Shown: piece after piece, positions 31,771 to 43,735 of the stretch
Layout: every line of letters begins with the position of its first letter
Numbering within the stretch: the first letter of the stretch is position 1
Origin: Perognathus longimembris pacificus
Taxonomy: Eukaryota > Chordata > Mammalia > Rodentia > Heteromyidae
DNA length: 64,000 nucleotides
Direction: 5' to 3'
NCBI RefSeq assembly: GCF_023159225.1
Contig: NC_063161.1
Span: 74,304,767-74,368,766, forward strand
The notes under the pieces: model-generated
The model's input: only the letters and a program-made list of their open reading frames with translations
Told to the model about the DNA's origin: nothing
The model's database searches: none
Made by a program: the position numbers and the translations under genes

Positions 31771-34700
31771 ATAACTTTTTAAAATAAGAATTACTTAGGG
31801 AAAATAAAGAATATCTTGCCGGAGGACTCCAACATTTGGAAAACTGTTACAGAGCGGTGCCACCAATTGCTAGTCCCTGGAAACAGCTCTGACACTCCCA
31901 GATTGCCACCTAGGGTCCTGAACCCCTGGATAGCCAGGGGAAGATTCATGGTCACAAGCTTAACTATGACTATGACTTTATGCTATGACTTTGATTTTTA
32001 AACACTCAGAGGTACATGACTACAGGATGCAGGGGAAGGGGCTTTATGGAAAGTATGCAGTGAGAAATGAAAGGATTCAGTTAAACACCATTCAGTTCAA
32101 CATAAGGCATATCTTTGTAATGAGTGATCTCAGTGCCTGCTTGTTACGTTCTGTCAGCACAGCTCTAGATAGCTTCATCATGTGCCAACGCTGGAGGTGT
32201 GGCTGCTTACGAAACTTCACCTGCTACTTTCTTTCCATTGTTACTTCTTCTCCAGAATAGCCTCCAGATCCAAATACAATTGCAGCAATACTTGCTAAAA
32301 ATTGGAAACCATAAAAATTCTCATTTTACTGGAATCAGGAGAGGGGAGGGAAATGGAAATCATGGAGCTTCATATTTATAAAAACAAACTTTACCCACTG
32401 TTTTGCAAAGGGCAGTATGAGAGCAAAGTGCAAGTTTTGAGGTTCTGAGACATTGGTTCTTTGGTAGAAAGTTTATAGTAACAGCTGTAACTCACCACAG
32501 AGCCAAGCTCTTCATGTAAGGTGGGATTTACTAAGGCAGACTGTTTTTATACCTTGTTTATTCTCTTGCCTGAACTTTGAATAGATTGAAATGGCTTGCA
32601 GAGAAGTAAAATAATGGTCATTAGTCCATTTGGGAATGGCAAATTGACTGACAGATGGATGAAATTTCAGTCTTGTGGGTGCATGTACTGTAGTTATCTG
32701 CAAACCTTGTGGAGAAGTGTTCATTATTTTCACTGTCATGGCTCACCTGCTTTAAAACACACAACTAAGTGTGAGGTTTGCTTGAAGATGACAATCAGAA
32801 CAAGACAGACTGTGTGTTACAGTCGACACTCACAGGCCTTCGTATGTCAGGGACTTCAGGCAGGCAAGGACCTGGAAGGGTTGCGATGGTGGTAAATCTC
32901 TCCCCTTCCCTTCCTCCTGCCTTCCCACCTGACTGTCCCCTTCGCAGCTCTCTCCTGAGCAGCACAGAGGGACCGCTCTGGGGTGGACGACCACTGGGCA
33001 ATTGCTCCCATTATCCAGCTCTCATGGCCTTTGTGGGAGCCCCTTTTCATTAGTATTGGCAACATGTTCCCCAGCCAAATGATTATGTTAGGCAGACACA
33101 TCACATCACTTACATTTCATAGCTGAGTGCAATTTTCATAAACTGCGAGGCAACATCCAAAAAAACATGACTCAGAATTAGAGTTTCAGAAGATTATTAT
33201 ATAGACATTATTTCCCTCAGGTCACGGGCTTTAGTCAAATTTGGAGGAGAATGAAATTGCCAACAGTGAAAAGCAGACAGAAAGGTATGAGTTCATGAGC
33301 AGAGAAATAACATTTTCATTTGTTCCTTCCCCATGGGAAGGATCCAGCATTCCGGTAAATGGAGACGGTTATAAGAAATGAATTTTTGTCAGCAGGGATG
33401 TGATTTTAAGGCTCACTTATCCATTGGCAATCTAGATTTCTAACCCCAGGAATCTAGGAAATTGCTACAGAATGTAGTCTTTATTATAAACAAGTTTTTT
33501 TTTTTTTGTAGTTTTTTCCCCTTTTCTCTTGGTCAGAGGTTTTTAAGACAGAGGACTGCATTTTTTCCTGCGTTTCAGAGGTCGAATGAGTGCTGACTTC
33601 TCCATCTGCCCTGAGGCTCTCTGCATTGCGACCGGAGCCCATGTTTTCCCCTCCAAACCTTCCCACTCTGGCCATTCCTAAACCTGCTGTGATCAGCACG
33701 CATGCAGGTAGTATTGGAGGCCGGGAGAACAACAACCAGGGGTCCCTTTCTGCCTCCATCCTCCAGCGTTTCATGGGAGGCCGTGGGCCAGTGTTTCTCT
33801 CTGTGTGTTGCACTCTTCTCTCTTCTCTCTTTCTCCATCCTATTGTGTCCCTGGACCAGAGAACAAGGCAGGAGAAAATGGCTTTCCAGGTAGCTGTCAT
33901 TTCAACAGGAGTAAAAAAGAAGGATTTGTAGGGTTTCTGTAGGGTAATCCTAGACACCCTTCTTCATAATTAAAGAATGTTCTTTCAAGGGAAATTTTAT
34001 TTTCTCCTTCAGTTTCATTTGGTGCTTGCAGCCTATCATTCATTCAGATTCTGCACACAGGTTCTTCTGACAGCCTTCGTGTGTCTGTGCACGCAGGAGA
34101 TATTTCATATAGCCTAAACCCTTCATTTCTAGAGGTGCACACTGGTTCTGTAACATTAATCTCACCGTTATGTTTTTTTCACTTTTTAATAACTTGGAAT
34201 ATGTATATCTAATGCCTTCTTCCCCTGTGCATTTTTTGCCGATTTTAATATCTCTCAACACCATAAACTATTTGCCTGCCTATGTTCTTATTAGACAGAG
34301 TGATTGCCTGCCGAAGTTCACTGGAGGCAAACCACACAGTCTTCTTTATTAACATGTCTGCAGTTCAATGATTAGGAAAGCCAGGCTGGGGTGACTGGTA
34401 AGGGACAATGAGCAACTCTGACTTAGTTCACTGGTGTTGGCCCCTGATGTTGGTTGCAGACAGTAAATGGAACCTCTGTGGGTTCTAAATGGAGGGGAGC
34501 AAGGATCATGGGATGAGGCATCTCCTTTTCCACACCATCTGTCTGATGGCAGTGCTGACTCCGGCTAACTTGTAGTATGAGGATTTGTGGAACAGCCCAG
34601 GGTGCTGGTATGTGCTGGCATCAGCTGGCTTTTTCTTCAACTGCAGAGTCATTGGGACTTTGAGACTTTGGGAGTTTGGGTGGTGGGAGCAAACTTAGAA

Positions 34701-35054
34701 GAAGGTGTGAGCTTCCATTCTCTACCATGCAGGGTGGGAAGGAAACAGGGCCTGAAACATTCACTGTTCACAGGGCAAAAACTGCAGATGACACTCAAGA
34801 GTGCCTAAACATGGGGGAATTCCTTGGCTTCTTGGTGTTTGATTTCTTCTTTGGTGAAATGGCAGTGATTTTGCCTGGCCACACCGCTACTGCTGATTTT
34901 CTCAGCAGTGCTGTGCAGAGGAAGTGGCATCAGCTTTGCTTGTGTGAGGGACGTGGCAGGGCACCCAGAGACCCCTTGTATAGGTCATGTAATGGCTATG
35001 GAAGGGTATTTTACCATGGGCTTTGACATTTGATGAGAAGTGTTCATTAATGCT
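31771..35054. other. unique non-coding sequence
   Basis: This is 3.3 kb with no recognised gene. A 157-codon minus-strand frame (33484-33957) overlaps a 113-codon plus-strand frame and resembles nothing known. The stretch 33100-33450 is AT-rich, non-repetitive and holds an AP-1-like TGACTCA. Confidence 0.5.
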
Positions 35055-35159
35055 GTGCCACAGAAATGGAGGTTTGGAGGTTCGGGGGGTAGAGTGCCAG
35101 TCTTGAGCAGAATAAGCAAAACAAGAGCACAAGGCCCTAAGTCCAAGCTCCAGTACTAG

Positions 35160-35160
<1 letters not shown>
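35055..35160 (+). repeat. ID/Geo-like SINE fragment
   Basis: gtagagtgccagtcttgagc and ggccctaagtccaagctcca match the right half of the composite SINEs (tagagtgctagccttgagc ... ggccctgagtccaagccc). Confidence 0.6.

Positions 35161-35211
<51 letters not shown>
35161..35211 (+). repeat. (CG)n(CA)n microsatellite
   Basis: gcgcgcgc leads into (AC)21, directly after the SINE fragment. The tract probably grew from the SINE tail. The CG run could adopt Z-DNA. Confidence 0.95.
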
Positions 35212-35212
<1 letters not shown>

Positions 35213-35224
35213 CGTGTCATCTAT

Positions 35225-35345
35225 TTTCTCCCTTATAGATTATATTGCCCACATTTAAGAAGAGAAAAATGATTTCCGGAAAGGTAAACATTTATCCCAA
35301 GGTATGCAGCTAGTGCTAAAGAATAGCATGAGGACTGGACCCCCA
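35225..35345 (+). repeat. MIR SINE fragment
   Basis: aagaagagaaaaatgattt, aaacatttatcccaaggtat and gcagctagtgctaaagaata follow the MIR order (gaggaaactgag, ttgcccaaggtcacacagct). Confidence 0.55.
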
Positions 35346-38044
35346 CACCCCAGACTATGGTGTCAATAGGAAGGGTCATCCCTTGCACCACGCAAAAGAT
35401 GCAGGCCTCCTGCACACTTCCCCGCCTCTAGCAGAGACTTCTATTTTGCTCTGCATTGGGATGGCCTCACCTCTAGCTTTAGAGTTTCCTCAAGTTGTTG
35501 CTGGTATGCTCTGGCCAATTAGTTGATCTTTTGCAATTAGCATCATTTCTCTTTTTGCTTTTTATTGTTAGAACATGATTTTTCCTATGAGTTCTGGACT
35601 CCTGATACTTGTCTCTTCGCGCTCTGAAGGGCAAGTGTCCCTCTGGGGTCCTTTCCCACTTGTATAGAGTCCTGAGAACATTTTGAGAGAGATGTGAACA
35701 GCAGTACTGCTGTGGTAACAGAAGTAAATCTCTTCTTGAGTGAAATCTGTGTGGGAGCCTGCCAAGGCTCAGAAGGTTGGAGCTCTCGGCTTCCTTTGCC
35801 ACTGTGGGCATCACTCACAACTTCCCATTGCAATAAGGGATTTCAGTGGAAAACTTCTTTTCTCTTGTTGCATGGAAGAATAACTAAAATGTGCATTAGG
35901 CTAGAAACATGGACTACAGAGTCCTGTTGAAACTCCAGTGCTGTGTAACAAAGTTTCTGGGTGTCATGTGGAAAGTCTTGGCAGCCAGTGGGCACATGTG
36001 ACAGCCAGGGAGACTTGGGAGGAAGTCTGTCTCCATGCTGTTTATGCCTGAGCTTTTATGGGCTAGGTATCTCGAGCTCTCACTTTCCTGGCTAGTCTTT
36101 CCTCTGCTGTTTACCTTGGACTCACCTCTAGCTCATTTGGACGCCCTAGGCCTCACTGGAGTCGGCTGGAATGCAAGCCCCTCTCACCAGCTCTCCATCT
36201 CCCTACAGCAGTTGATGTCTCAGAGTTGCCTGGCACTCCAGCCTGGGTGGCTACTGGTTGCTTGGTCCCAGCCAAATCTGGGCCCATGTATGCCTGCATG
36301 GACTGCACACAGCTCTGTGAAAAAACAAATGCAAACCATTTCTTTCCTGGGCTAGTTATACCAAAGGCAGTAAGAGGTGGGAGCTCTTTAAGGAAGCCCT
36401 GATTATCCAGACATGTTGCATCGTACTTTTCTTGCCTTAACACCTGCACATCATAGCTTTCCAGGTATGGCCAGCCGTACCTGCTCACACCTGAGTCTGA
36501 CCTCCCCTGCCCATATGGATTGTTGTTATCACATATGATGACTGGGGGTGGGGGGTGTTTTCTGTAAGTCTCTGAGAAAGAGTGGGAAACCTGGCCCATG
36601 CGCTCAACTTGTGAAGCGGAATTTCTCAAGAAGCAGGGATGGGAGCCAGAAATATGCCAGGACAAAAGCTGTTTCTTGTGCAAGTTGATGTCAAAGCTTA
36701 GTACAGGTTTTCTGATCTGTGGAGGGTGTAAGGCCCTGAGGCCAGCCCCTCCCAGCTTACCACCCCAAGGGTGAGCCCTTAATGGCCAATTCTGGGATGA
36801 ATGCTTCAGTTGTACAAGAAGCTTTCAGGGTGGTGTTTGATCTCTCTCTCTCTCTCTAGCCCTTTGGGATCAGGGCTCACCATGAGCCTTTTGTGAAATC
36901 CCCACGGACTGCCACTCTGTGGTGTAGCTAGTGGTCAGAGTCATGCCAGAGTAAATGCAGCTGCCGACAGAAAAGAGGAGTCATCTCAGCAAAAATCTAC
37001 ACAAAGGAGACTTTCTTTGCTCCTCCTGGTACATGTGGTAAGCAGAGAAATAGTTTATTGTGAAAGTCTTCCAGCCACAGGTCTTTCTAAGGCATAATTG
37101 TACCCTCTAGGGAAACCAAAATAAATACCAGCCTAATAAACTTCAGATTTTCAAAAATAAGTTACCCTATTGCATTTCTGTACAAAGAAAAATATGAGAG
37201 GCTGGCATGTTGTTCTTATTTTGCTTTGAATTACTTCCCGAGCTGTCCTGTCCCAATTCCGTCCTAAAATGGGAGAAAATACTTTTACCATTTGAAGAAA
37301 AATGGGCAGAGTACAAAATTCTGTTCTTTCAGAAGGAAGGTAGGAGAGTGAATTTTGTTGCCAACTTCAAAATTTTCTGAAAACAAAACACACACCTATA
37401 CCCTTGGCCTTTTCCAGGGCTAGCTGTAGCTGTCTTGTCTGTGTTCTTGGGGTCGGAAGACTTCCAACCAGGGTTCCATTTGTGGTTTTTATTGCAGTTG
37501 TGTCCCCTGCCCCCTCTCTAGCTTTGTCTCTGCCTCTTCCTCTACTTTTGTGCCAGCCAGCCCTTTGGTCCTCTTCATCTCAGGTGGTCTTCCTGCCCAG
37601 TGGGGCCCAGGTGCATGAGTTGTAGCCCACATCCTGCCACCTCTTGAGCCATGCAGCTTGCTGGGTTTCCTCCCCTGGGGTATCTCGGGTCTGACTTCTC
37701 CCCGTTTGACTGCTCTGCCCCAGCCTGCTTTAATGATTATTAATTTGCCCATTTTCTTAGTCACCCCAAAGATGCCTCTGACTACTCTTTGAGTAATTCT
37801 TCTTCATCTTTTACATTTTATTATTAAATAAAGGTGGCAAGAGTGACCTCATAGCCATCCCTAAATTCCCTGCTCTACTTAAGAAGCGTCCTGTTCTCTA
37901 GAGGCTCCTCTCCCAGGTCATGAGCTAGGACCACAGTTCTAGATTTTGGTTATAGATTTCTTCACATATTTTTCAGGTTTGTAATCAGTGATTAATATGT
38001 GATTTGTCAATGTATTGGAAAATATGAAATTTAATTATGTTTAC
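35346..38044. other. unique non-coding sequence
   Basis: No gene is recognised in 2.7 kb. A (TC)9 run lies at about 36841-36859. A 176-codon minus-strand frame (36153-36683) is unlike any family I know and overlaps a 106-codon plus-strand frame. Confidence 0.5.
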
Positions 38045-38475
38045 TTTTTTTTTAGCAGTGAGATTTGAAAACTGGGATTCACATTACCAGGCAAGTGCTC
38101 TACCAATGAGCCACGCCCCAGCCATGTTTTGCAGTGGTTATTTTTGCCACCCAGGCATGCACCTGGACCCAACATTGGCCATCTTAGGCTTTCTATGATA
38201 GCAGGGATGACAGTTGTGTGCCAGTGTGTACAGCTTCTTCTGTTGAAATGGAGTCTCATGGACTTTGGCCAGACTGGACTGGAATGGCAATCCTCACTGT
38301 CTCAGTCTCTCCAAGTAGCTAGGATGGCAGGTATGAGCAACTATGACCAGCTATCAGTTGAGACAAGATCTTGTAAACTTTTTGCCTGGATAGACCTTGA
38401 ACTGTGATCCTCCTATTTTCAGCCTCCTGAATAGGTAGGGTTATAGGTAAGAGTCACTGATGGCAGCCTGCTCTT
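38045..38475 (-). repeat. ID plus B1-type dimer SINE, decayed
   Basis: A T run, gggattcacattaccaggca and agtgctctaccaatgagcca give a reversed ID unit. Two reversed B1-like units follow (tggagtctcatggactttgg ... agtagctaggatggcagg, and agacaagatcttgtaaac ... tcctgaataggtagg). Confidence 0.65.
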
Positions 38476-38489
38476 ACTATTTTTTAACT

Positions 38490-38660
38490 GAATGTTTCAT
38501 TTGTGAGAGGAGGTTATTACGGTTTGTTCTTCTTTATAAGTATGCCTATTTAATAATGCCACCATCCAGGCATTGTGTTTATGAGCATTTATATTGTTTT
38601 TGTTGTTACAAATAATGCTTATATGAACATTCTTGTATAGAGCTCATGTTTCTGCATTAT
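38490..38660 (-). repeat. old L1 fragment, probable
   Basis: acaaataatgcttatatgaa and cattcttgtatagagctcat recall the antisense L1 ORF2 words attatgaataatgctgctat and gaacattcgtgtacaag. The element is short and diverged. Confidence 0.45.
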
Positions 38661-41600
38661 CTCAGCAGATTCAGAACACAGAACCAGGGTCCTGAGCTTC
38701 AAGACCTCTGCTCAGCAGACTCTGTTTCAGGAGACTTCTCACATGTCTTCTTGATCTCAATTTTTCTTCTGGTGTCATCCTTCACTGTTAGAAATGAGTT
38801 AGTCTCAAGTAAACATGTTGAACATGGTTTTCTCCATCAGTGCTATGACTGGAAGTGTGTCTGTGGTAGTACCAGGGCTTACTCTGTGGCTCCCCATCAG
38901 ATATCGTCCTAGCAGTCCCTTGGCATATCTTCCCCATACCCTGCCCCACCCCCACCCCCTCTGGAATTCACCTTTATGCAGCTCCAAGCCGTTATTCTAA
39001 CTTTATTTTAAACCTTATCGAGATGGTTAAAATGATACTCAGTTTTCAAGGTCCAGATGAAATCCTTTCTTATCCATGTGCATCCTATGTCTCTTATCTA
39101 ATTATAGCCCTGTCCTAGAATGCAGTAGCTTAGCCAAGCATGGAGTCACTTGGTAATCATGTTGACCATAGTAGGGCCTCACTAACATGCAATAATAATA
39201 TTAAACTGAACAACTGTTTTGTTCTCAGCTCTGCTCAGAGGAGTTCCAATAGAAGGGACCAGTAGAAAGACAGCAAATGTTTAAATAATCTCTGGTTTTC
39301 ACATCTTCCTGGTTTTCAGGAAGTGCTTATAGCTTCCTAACAAGGTGACCACTGCAGTACAGTAGGTCAAGACACACAGATTCTCATTTAAAAACAAATA
39401 TAAGACCATGTTCTATCCCTGTAAGAGCTTATGTGAGACACTTAAGTCGCACCCTTCCTATCTTCTCCTTTGGTCAGTGCCTCTCCACCTTTAGTGGCTG
39501 GGGCACAGGTCTATGATCTGTCACTAACTGTGTCCTCCCACTTCTGTCCCCAACACAGAAGGCAGCCACTGCTGCTGGGGAGCCAGGGCAGGCAGAGTCC
39601 GCTGTGACCATGTTTCCATCTTGAAGGAAATGGGAGAAATGAGGCCAGTGGTTTGATAAATTATATCAAAAATAGTCCCTTCATGCTAATGGAGTGTGAA
39701 GAAGCTGATGTACTGGAGAGAATCTGTAATATTTCATATTTCTCTGAGGAGAAAAATGATAAACTTGATGATGTGTGATTTATTCATGTTTCTTCAGATG
39801 AGGAAAAAAAAAAATCCTCAAGTCAACTGCCTGTTCCTCCATGGTAGAAGCTGGCATGTGGGTTTTAGCCTGGCCAGGAGGCTGGGCCTGTTTAGAAAAG
39901 CACCTCGAGACTCTGATTAATCACCAGACCTTTGGCAGTTGGTTGGGAGAGGGTAATTATGCCAGCATTGTTGCTATTTTATCATCACTGTTTTATGGCT
40001 CTAGACCACCAGGTGACAAATGTGTTAATTATTACATTTCTTCCCTGGGACTTCTCTCAGCTGCCCCCCTCCCCTCATGGCTTTGGCCCCTTGTCCTTCC
40101 CTGCAGCTCAGCCTTGGACAGCAGTGGCTTCTGCAATCAAAGAGCTGCTCTGGGGAATCCATGCTGAGAGGGACGTGGTTATCAGCCCTGCTGTGTGCAG
40201 ACTCTAGCCACGGGGGATCTGGTTAATTCCCTTTCCTCTGCCTCTGCCCATCACCCTCTGGGTCAAGTGCTGCTCAGAGCCAGAAGCTTGGCCTGCTTCT
40301 TTAATAACTGAAAATGGCACCCTGACTGGGCCATTTCTCTCTAAATAGCCCCCTGGAGGAGGTTAGAGACAGAGGTTGGCTTAGGCAAAGAGATTTTGCA
40401 GGTACAAATGCCTTTTTTCTCTTTCTTTTTTCTTTCCCTTTTTCTTCCTTTATGTTTTCTTTTCCCTTTCTGATCTTCCTACCCTTGTGGACCACTACCT
40501 ACTGTAGAACAATGGTTTGTAATCTCTACCCTGCCATTTCCTTTCCCACCTTACCTGCTCTGTGTTTGCCCAAGCGTCCTGTGAATAATTTGCTACTTTG
40601 GCTTTGGTGATGAGGCATGTGGATGTTAAGACTTTATTAATTCATTCACCTTTTCAAGGTAAGCAGTTTCTGTTAGAGTTTTGGAGACCCATTCTTTACA
40701 AAGACTCTAGAAGAAGGCAGCTAGTCCAGGTGTGGTAGACTTGGGGGCAGAGAGGCTTTCACAGGTCTCAGGCCGCATTGTTAGTGACCATCTTCCCCCC
40801 ATTCAGGCAGTCAGCCAACAGGAAGATTCACTGAGACCCTGTGTCCCCTGCTGGGTCCTTTATCTACTTGGAAAGTATATTCATTTCTTTCAGACCTGCT
40901 GTAATTCCATTTGCAGGTAGGAGGTTGGTGGTCTCAGCTGAGCAGATTTCTGTATATAAGTAGGTTTAGGTTCCTAGTGGGTCAGAAAGGTTTCGAAGTC
41001 TATTGATTCCCGGGCCTCCGCTAGGCATTTCCCAACTGTTTCAAGTGAGAACAATTATCAAAACAACTCGTTTAAAATTCTGTCTTTCAAGAAAAGTATC
41101 TTTTTTTGTTTTTGCTTGTGATCAGTTTGTGCTGTTATGTTGTAGACATGCGTGTGGGCTTCTCCACTTCCGATTTATGGCAAAGACCCTGTAACACCAC
41201 ACATTTCAGTGTACTGTTACATTACAATACTTTCTGAGTGAATTAATAAGTATATGAACTCAAGCATCTTAGCAGGAAACTCTCTTCTAAATTTGAAGGT
41301 TCGGAGCTTAGGCTGCCTTAAAACCAAAGAAGAAGTTCCCTTTACTGATATAGGGGTTGTATTCTCCCTTTCTCTCGCCTGAGGAGGCTGACAGGGCCTA
41401 GTTTATCCATAGTGTTCAGGTTCTTTGTGACTGGATGGATGCTTCCACGGGTTTCTCCCAGTAGTTCCTTTCTTTCAACTGTATATTTGGCATAATCTCT
41501 TTTTATATCAGAACTACTAATCTTAATTATAACTCATATATAGAAGTATGGGAAATCTACCACCAAATGTGATGATTAGATGCTTTTTAAAATAGTTTTA

Positions 41601-42734
41601 ATACTTTGCCCTCTGGTTATATATATTTATCTTTCTCTCCCATTAGGTTTTAAACTTCTTTTATGATGTTTTCTCTGTGTGTGTGTGTTTCTTTTACCTA
41701 ACAAAGGCTAGCATTTGTTGCCTGTCATGAATTGGGACCACTACTGAATGGTGAGAGGAATAGCAAATAATTTGGGCTGTCAAAACCAATGGTTTTGATG
41801 TGAGCCTGGATGACATAAAACTTTCACTTCTCTGATGATCATTAAGAATACATTCAGCACCTGTTAGCCATCTCTTCTAGGGTGGACATGCAGTATGGGC
41901 ATCTAAAGGTTGCACCTGTTATTTCACTATGGCTAGTAAGGATGAAAGCCAGTAAGTTGGGAAGGCATGTCTTCTCATTTCACTTATTGATGCTTGAAGC
42001 ATCAGTAACCTTGTCTCAAGGGACCCCAGAGAATCATTTCCTTTATGGAATCAAGAAACAAAGATACATGGATGTGAAAAGTCTCTCACTGTTCTTGGAA
42101 CAAGGACTAATATTCTCACTTTTTGTTTAATCCAAGTTAAAAAAAAAAAACACACATGCTTTAGCCCTAACTTCCCAGCCAACATACCAGATATGTTACC
42201 AGCCATGCAGGGCAGGGGATGGGAGTCGGGGGAAGAGAGTCTCTTTAGCTTATGCATCATCATAAAAAGAGACTAGGTGACACCATTTGAGGACCTCCTG
42301 GAGGAATGTGGTCCATCCATGGAAGTGGAAATCGAGTCACCCCAGTGTATCTGGAATCTATAGCCCACCAGATAGAACTTGAAAAACCCCTCACTGGTCA
42401 TGTTCAGTGAAACTTATGTATGTAGAAAATGGGGCAGGGAGGATACCACACTCTTGCCAACATTTCTTGAGAAGTCTGAACAGGTTACCTTGACCAGCTC
42501 CCAGATCTGAATGCTGTGCCCTATGGTTGGGAAATTCCATCACTTGCCAGCCACTGGATACAATGAAAGTTGTTGTTTCTTTTATTAAACTATTTATCTG
42601 CCTACACTGTTAGATATGTTATCTCTATTGTACGAAAGGAAAGGTACCAAAATAACCTAAAAATCTGTAGCAGTTATATCAAGAACTGACAGAATTTCTC
42701 AGCTGAGATAACCAAATAAGAGAAAGCATTGGGC
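38661..42734. other. unique non-coding sequence
   Basis: This is 4 kb with no recognised gene and only short overlapping frames. A stretch near 39930-40060 is non-repetitive and rich in AT motifs. Small GT and A runs occur near 41670 and 42139. Confidence 0.5.
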
Positions 42735-42925
42735 TGAGTTCCATGGTCCAAGCCTGTAGTCCTAGCTACTGGGCAGATGAATATTAGGGCAACAACACAA
42801 GAAGAAAAAAAGTGTTCATTAGGTGCTGCCATCTTGGTCAATGGCTGGGTGTGGTCGTGAGTGCCTGTTACCCCAGCCAGGCAGAGAAGCTGGGTGAGTG
42901 AACTGCCAGGTATCTTCATCTTCTT
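42735..42925 (+). repeat. B1-type SINE fragments
   Basis: ccaagcctgtagtcctagct and ggctgggtgtggtcgtgagt are B1/7SL openings, and both are truncated. There may be two partial insertions, separated by an A-rich stretch. Confidence 0.5.
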
Positions 42926-43579
42926 CTTACTAATGTCTGAATTCTGTTAAATTAGTGGAGTCTTTTTCATGCTTTCTGTAAAGAAATAAGATTCACAGTG
43001 TTTGGCAACCCAGTTGCTTATTATTTTGCTCAAGAGTGAAGAAAACAGGTACTTCAACCGCAATGATCCATTCCAATATGAGGAATCATCTCACACTTGG
43101 TCTCCTCTGTCCTGTAACATTTTAAGTGTTTTTTGTTGCTGTTGTTGTTGTTTATCTGAGGGATAATGTAGGTAATACACACTCATAAGAGTAACAGGTC
43201 TTTTCTTTCTAGCATCTTCAACATAGTGTGTTCCTCAGACACTGAGCTTACATGCCATGTGTTACAGAAACTTTATTGAACTGGATTTCAGAGATGTTCT
43301 CTATGTGTCAGAGGTCATATCTCATTGTACATAGTGCATGCATTCTGCATGCCACTGCTACACTACAGGCCTTGGAATGCAAGTCCATTGAATTTCCAGT
43401 CCTATTTTCTAACTTACTGCATAGTCACACATTGCAGGGATTTGTTCTATGTAGAAACTTGCCTGGTCATTTTCATGGTTCATTGTGCTATGATAGGATT
43501 AACAAATTCATTCAGATTTCTTCATGCTACGAATGCTCTTGTCCCCTCTTGAATAAATGGAACACATACCACTTTAGTT
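42926..43579. other. unique non-coding sequence
   Basis: Nothing is recognised. A (TTG)n run lies near 43135-43152. Confidence 0.4.
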
Positions 43580-43735
43580 ATCCTAATTTAATTTTTATTA
43601 GCTGACATTAATTATACAGAGAGAGATTTCATTGTCATATTTCCACACCTGTTTATAATATGTTTCATTCAATGTCACCCACTCTGTCACCCTTCCTACC
43701 CTCCTCCTTATTTAATTTTACAATTCTTTTTACAT
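43580..43735 (-). repeat. L1 3' UTR-like fragment, uncertain
   Basis: attatacagagagagatttc and attgtcatatttccacacct, followed by a pyrimidine-rich stretch, resemble the reversed 3' UTR of old rodent L1. No open frame is present. Confidence 0.35.

Noticed and set aside
33484..33957. 157-codon minus-strand frame as a gene
   Set aside because: No recognisable domain and no splice or promoter context. It overlaps a 113-codon frame on the other strand. Its end runs into an A/T run.
36153..36683. 176-codon minus-strand frame as a gene
   Set aside because: No family resemblance, overlap with a plus-strand frame and low-complexity parts. Chance frames of this size are expected in 64 kb.
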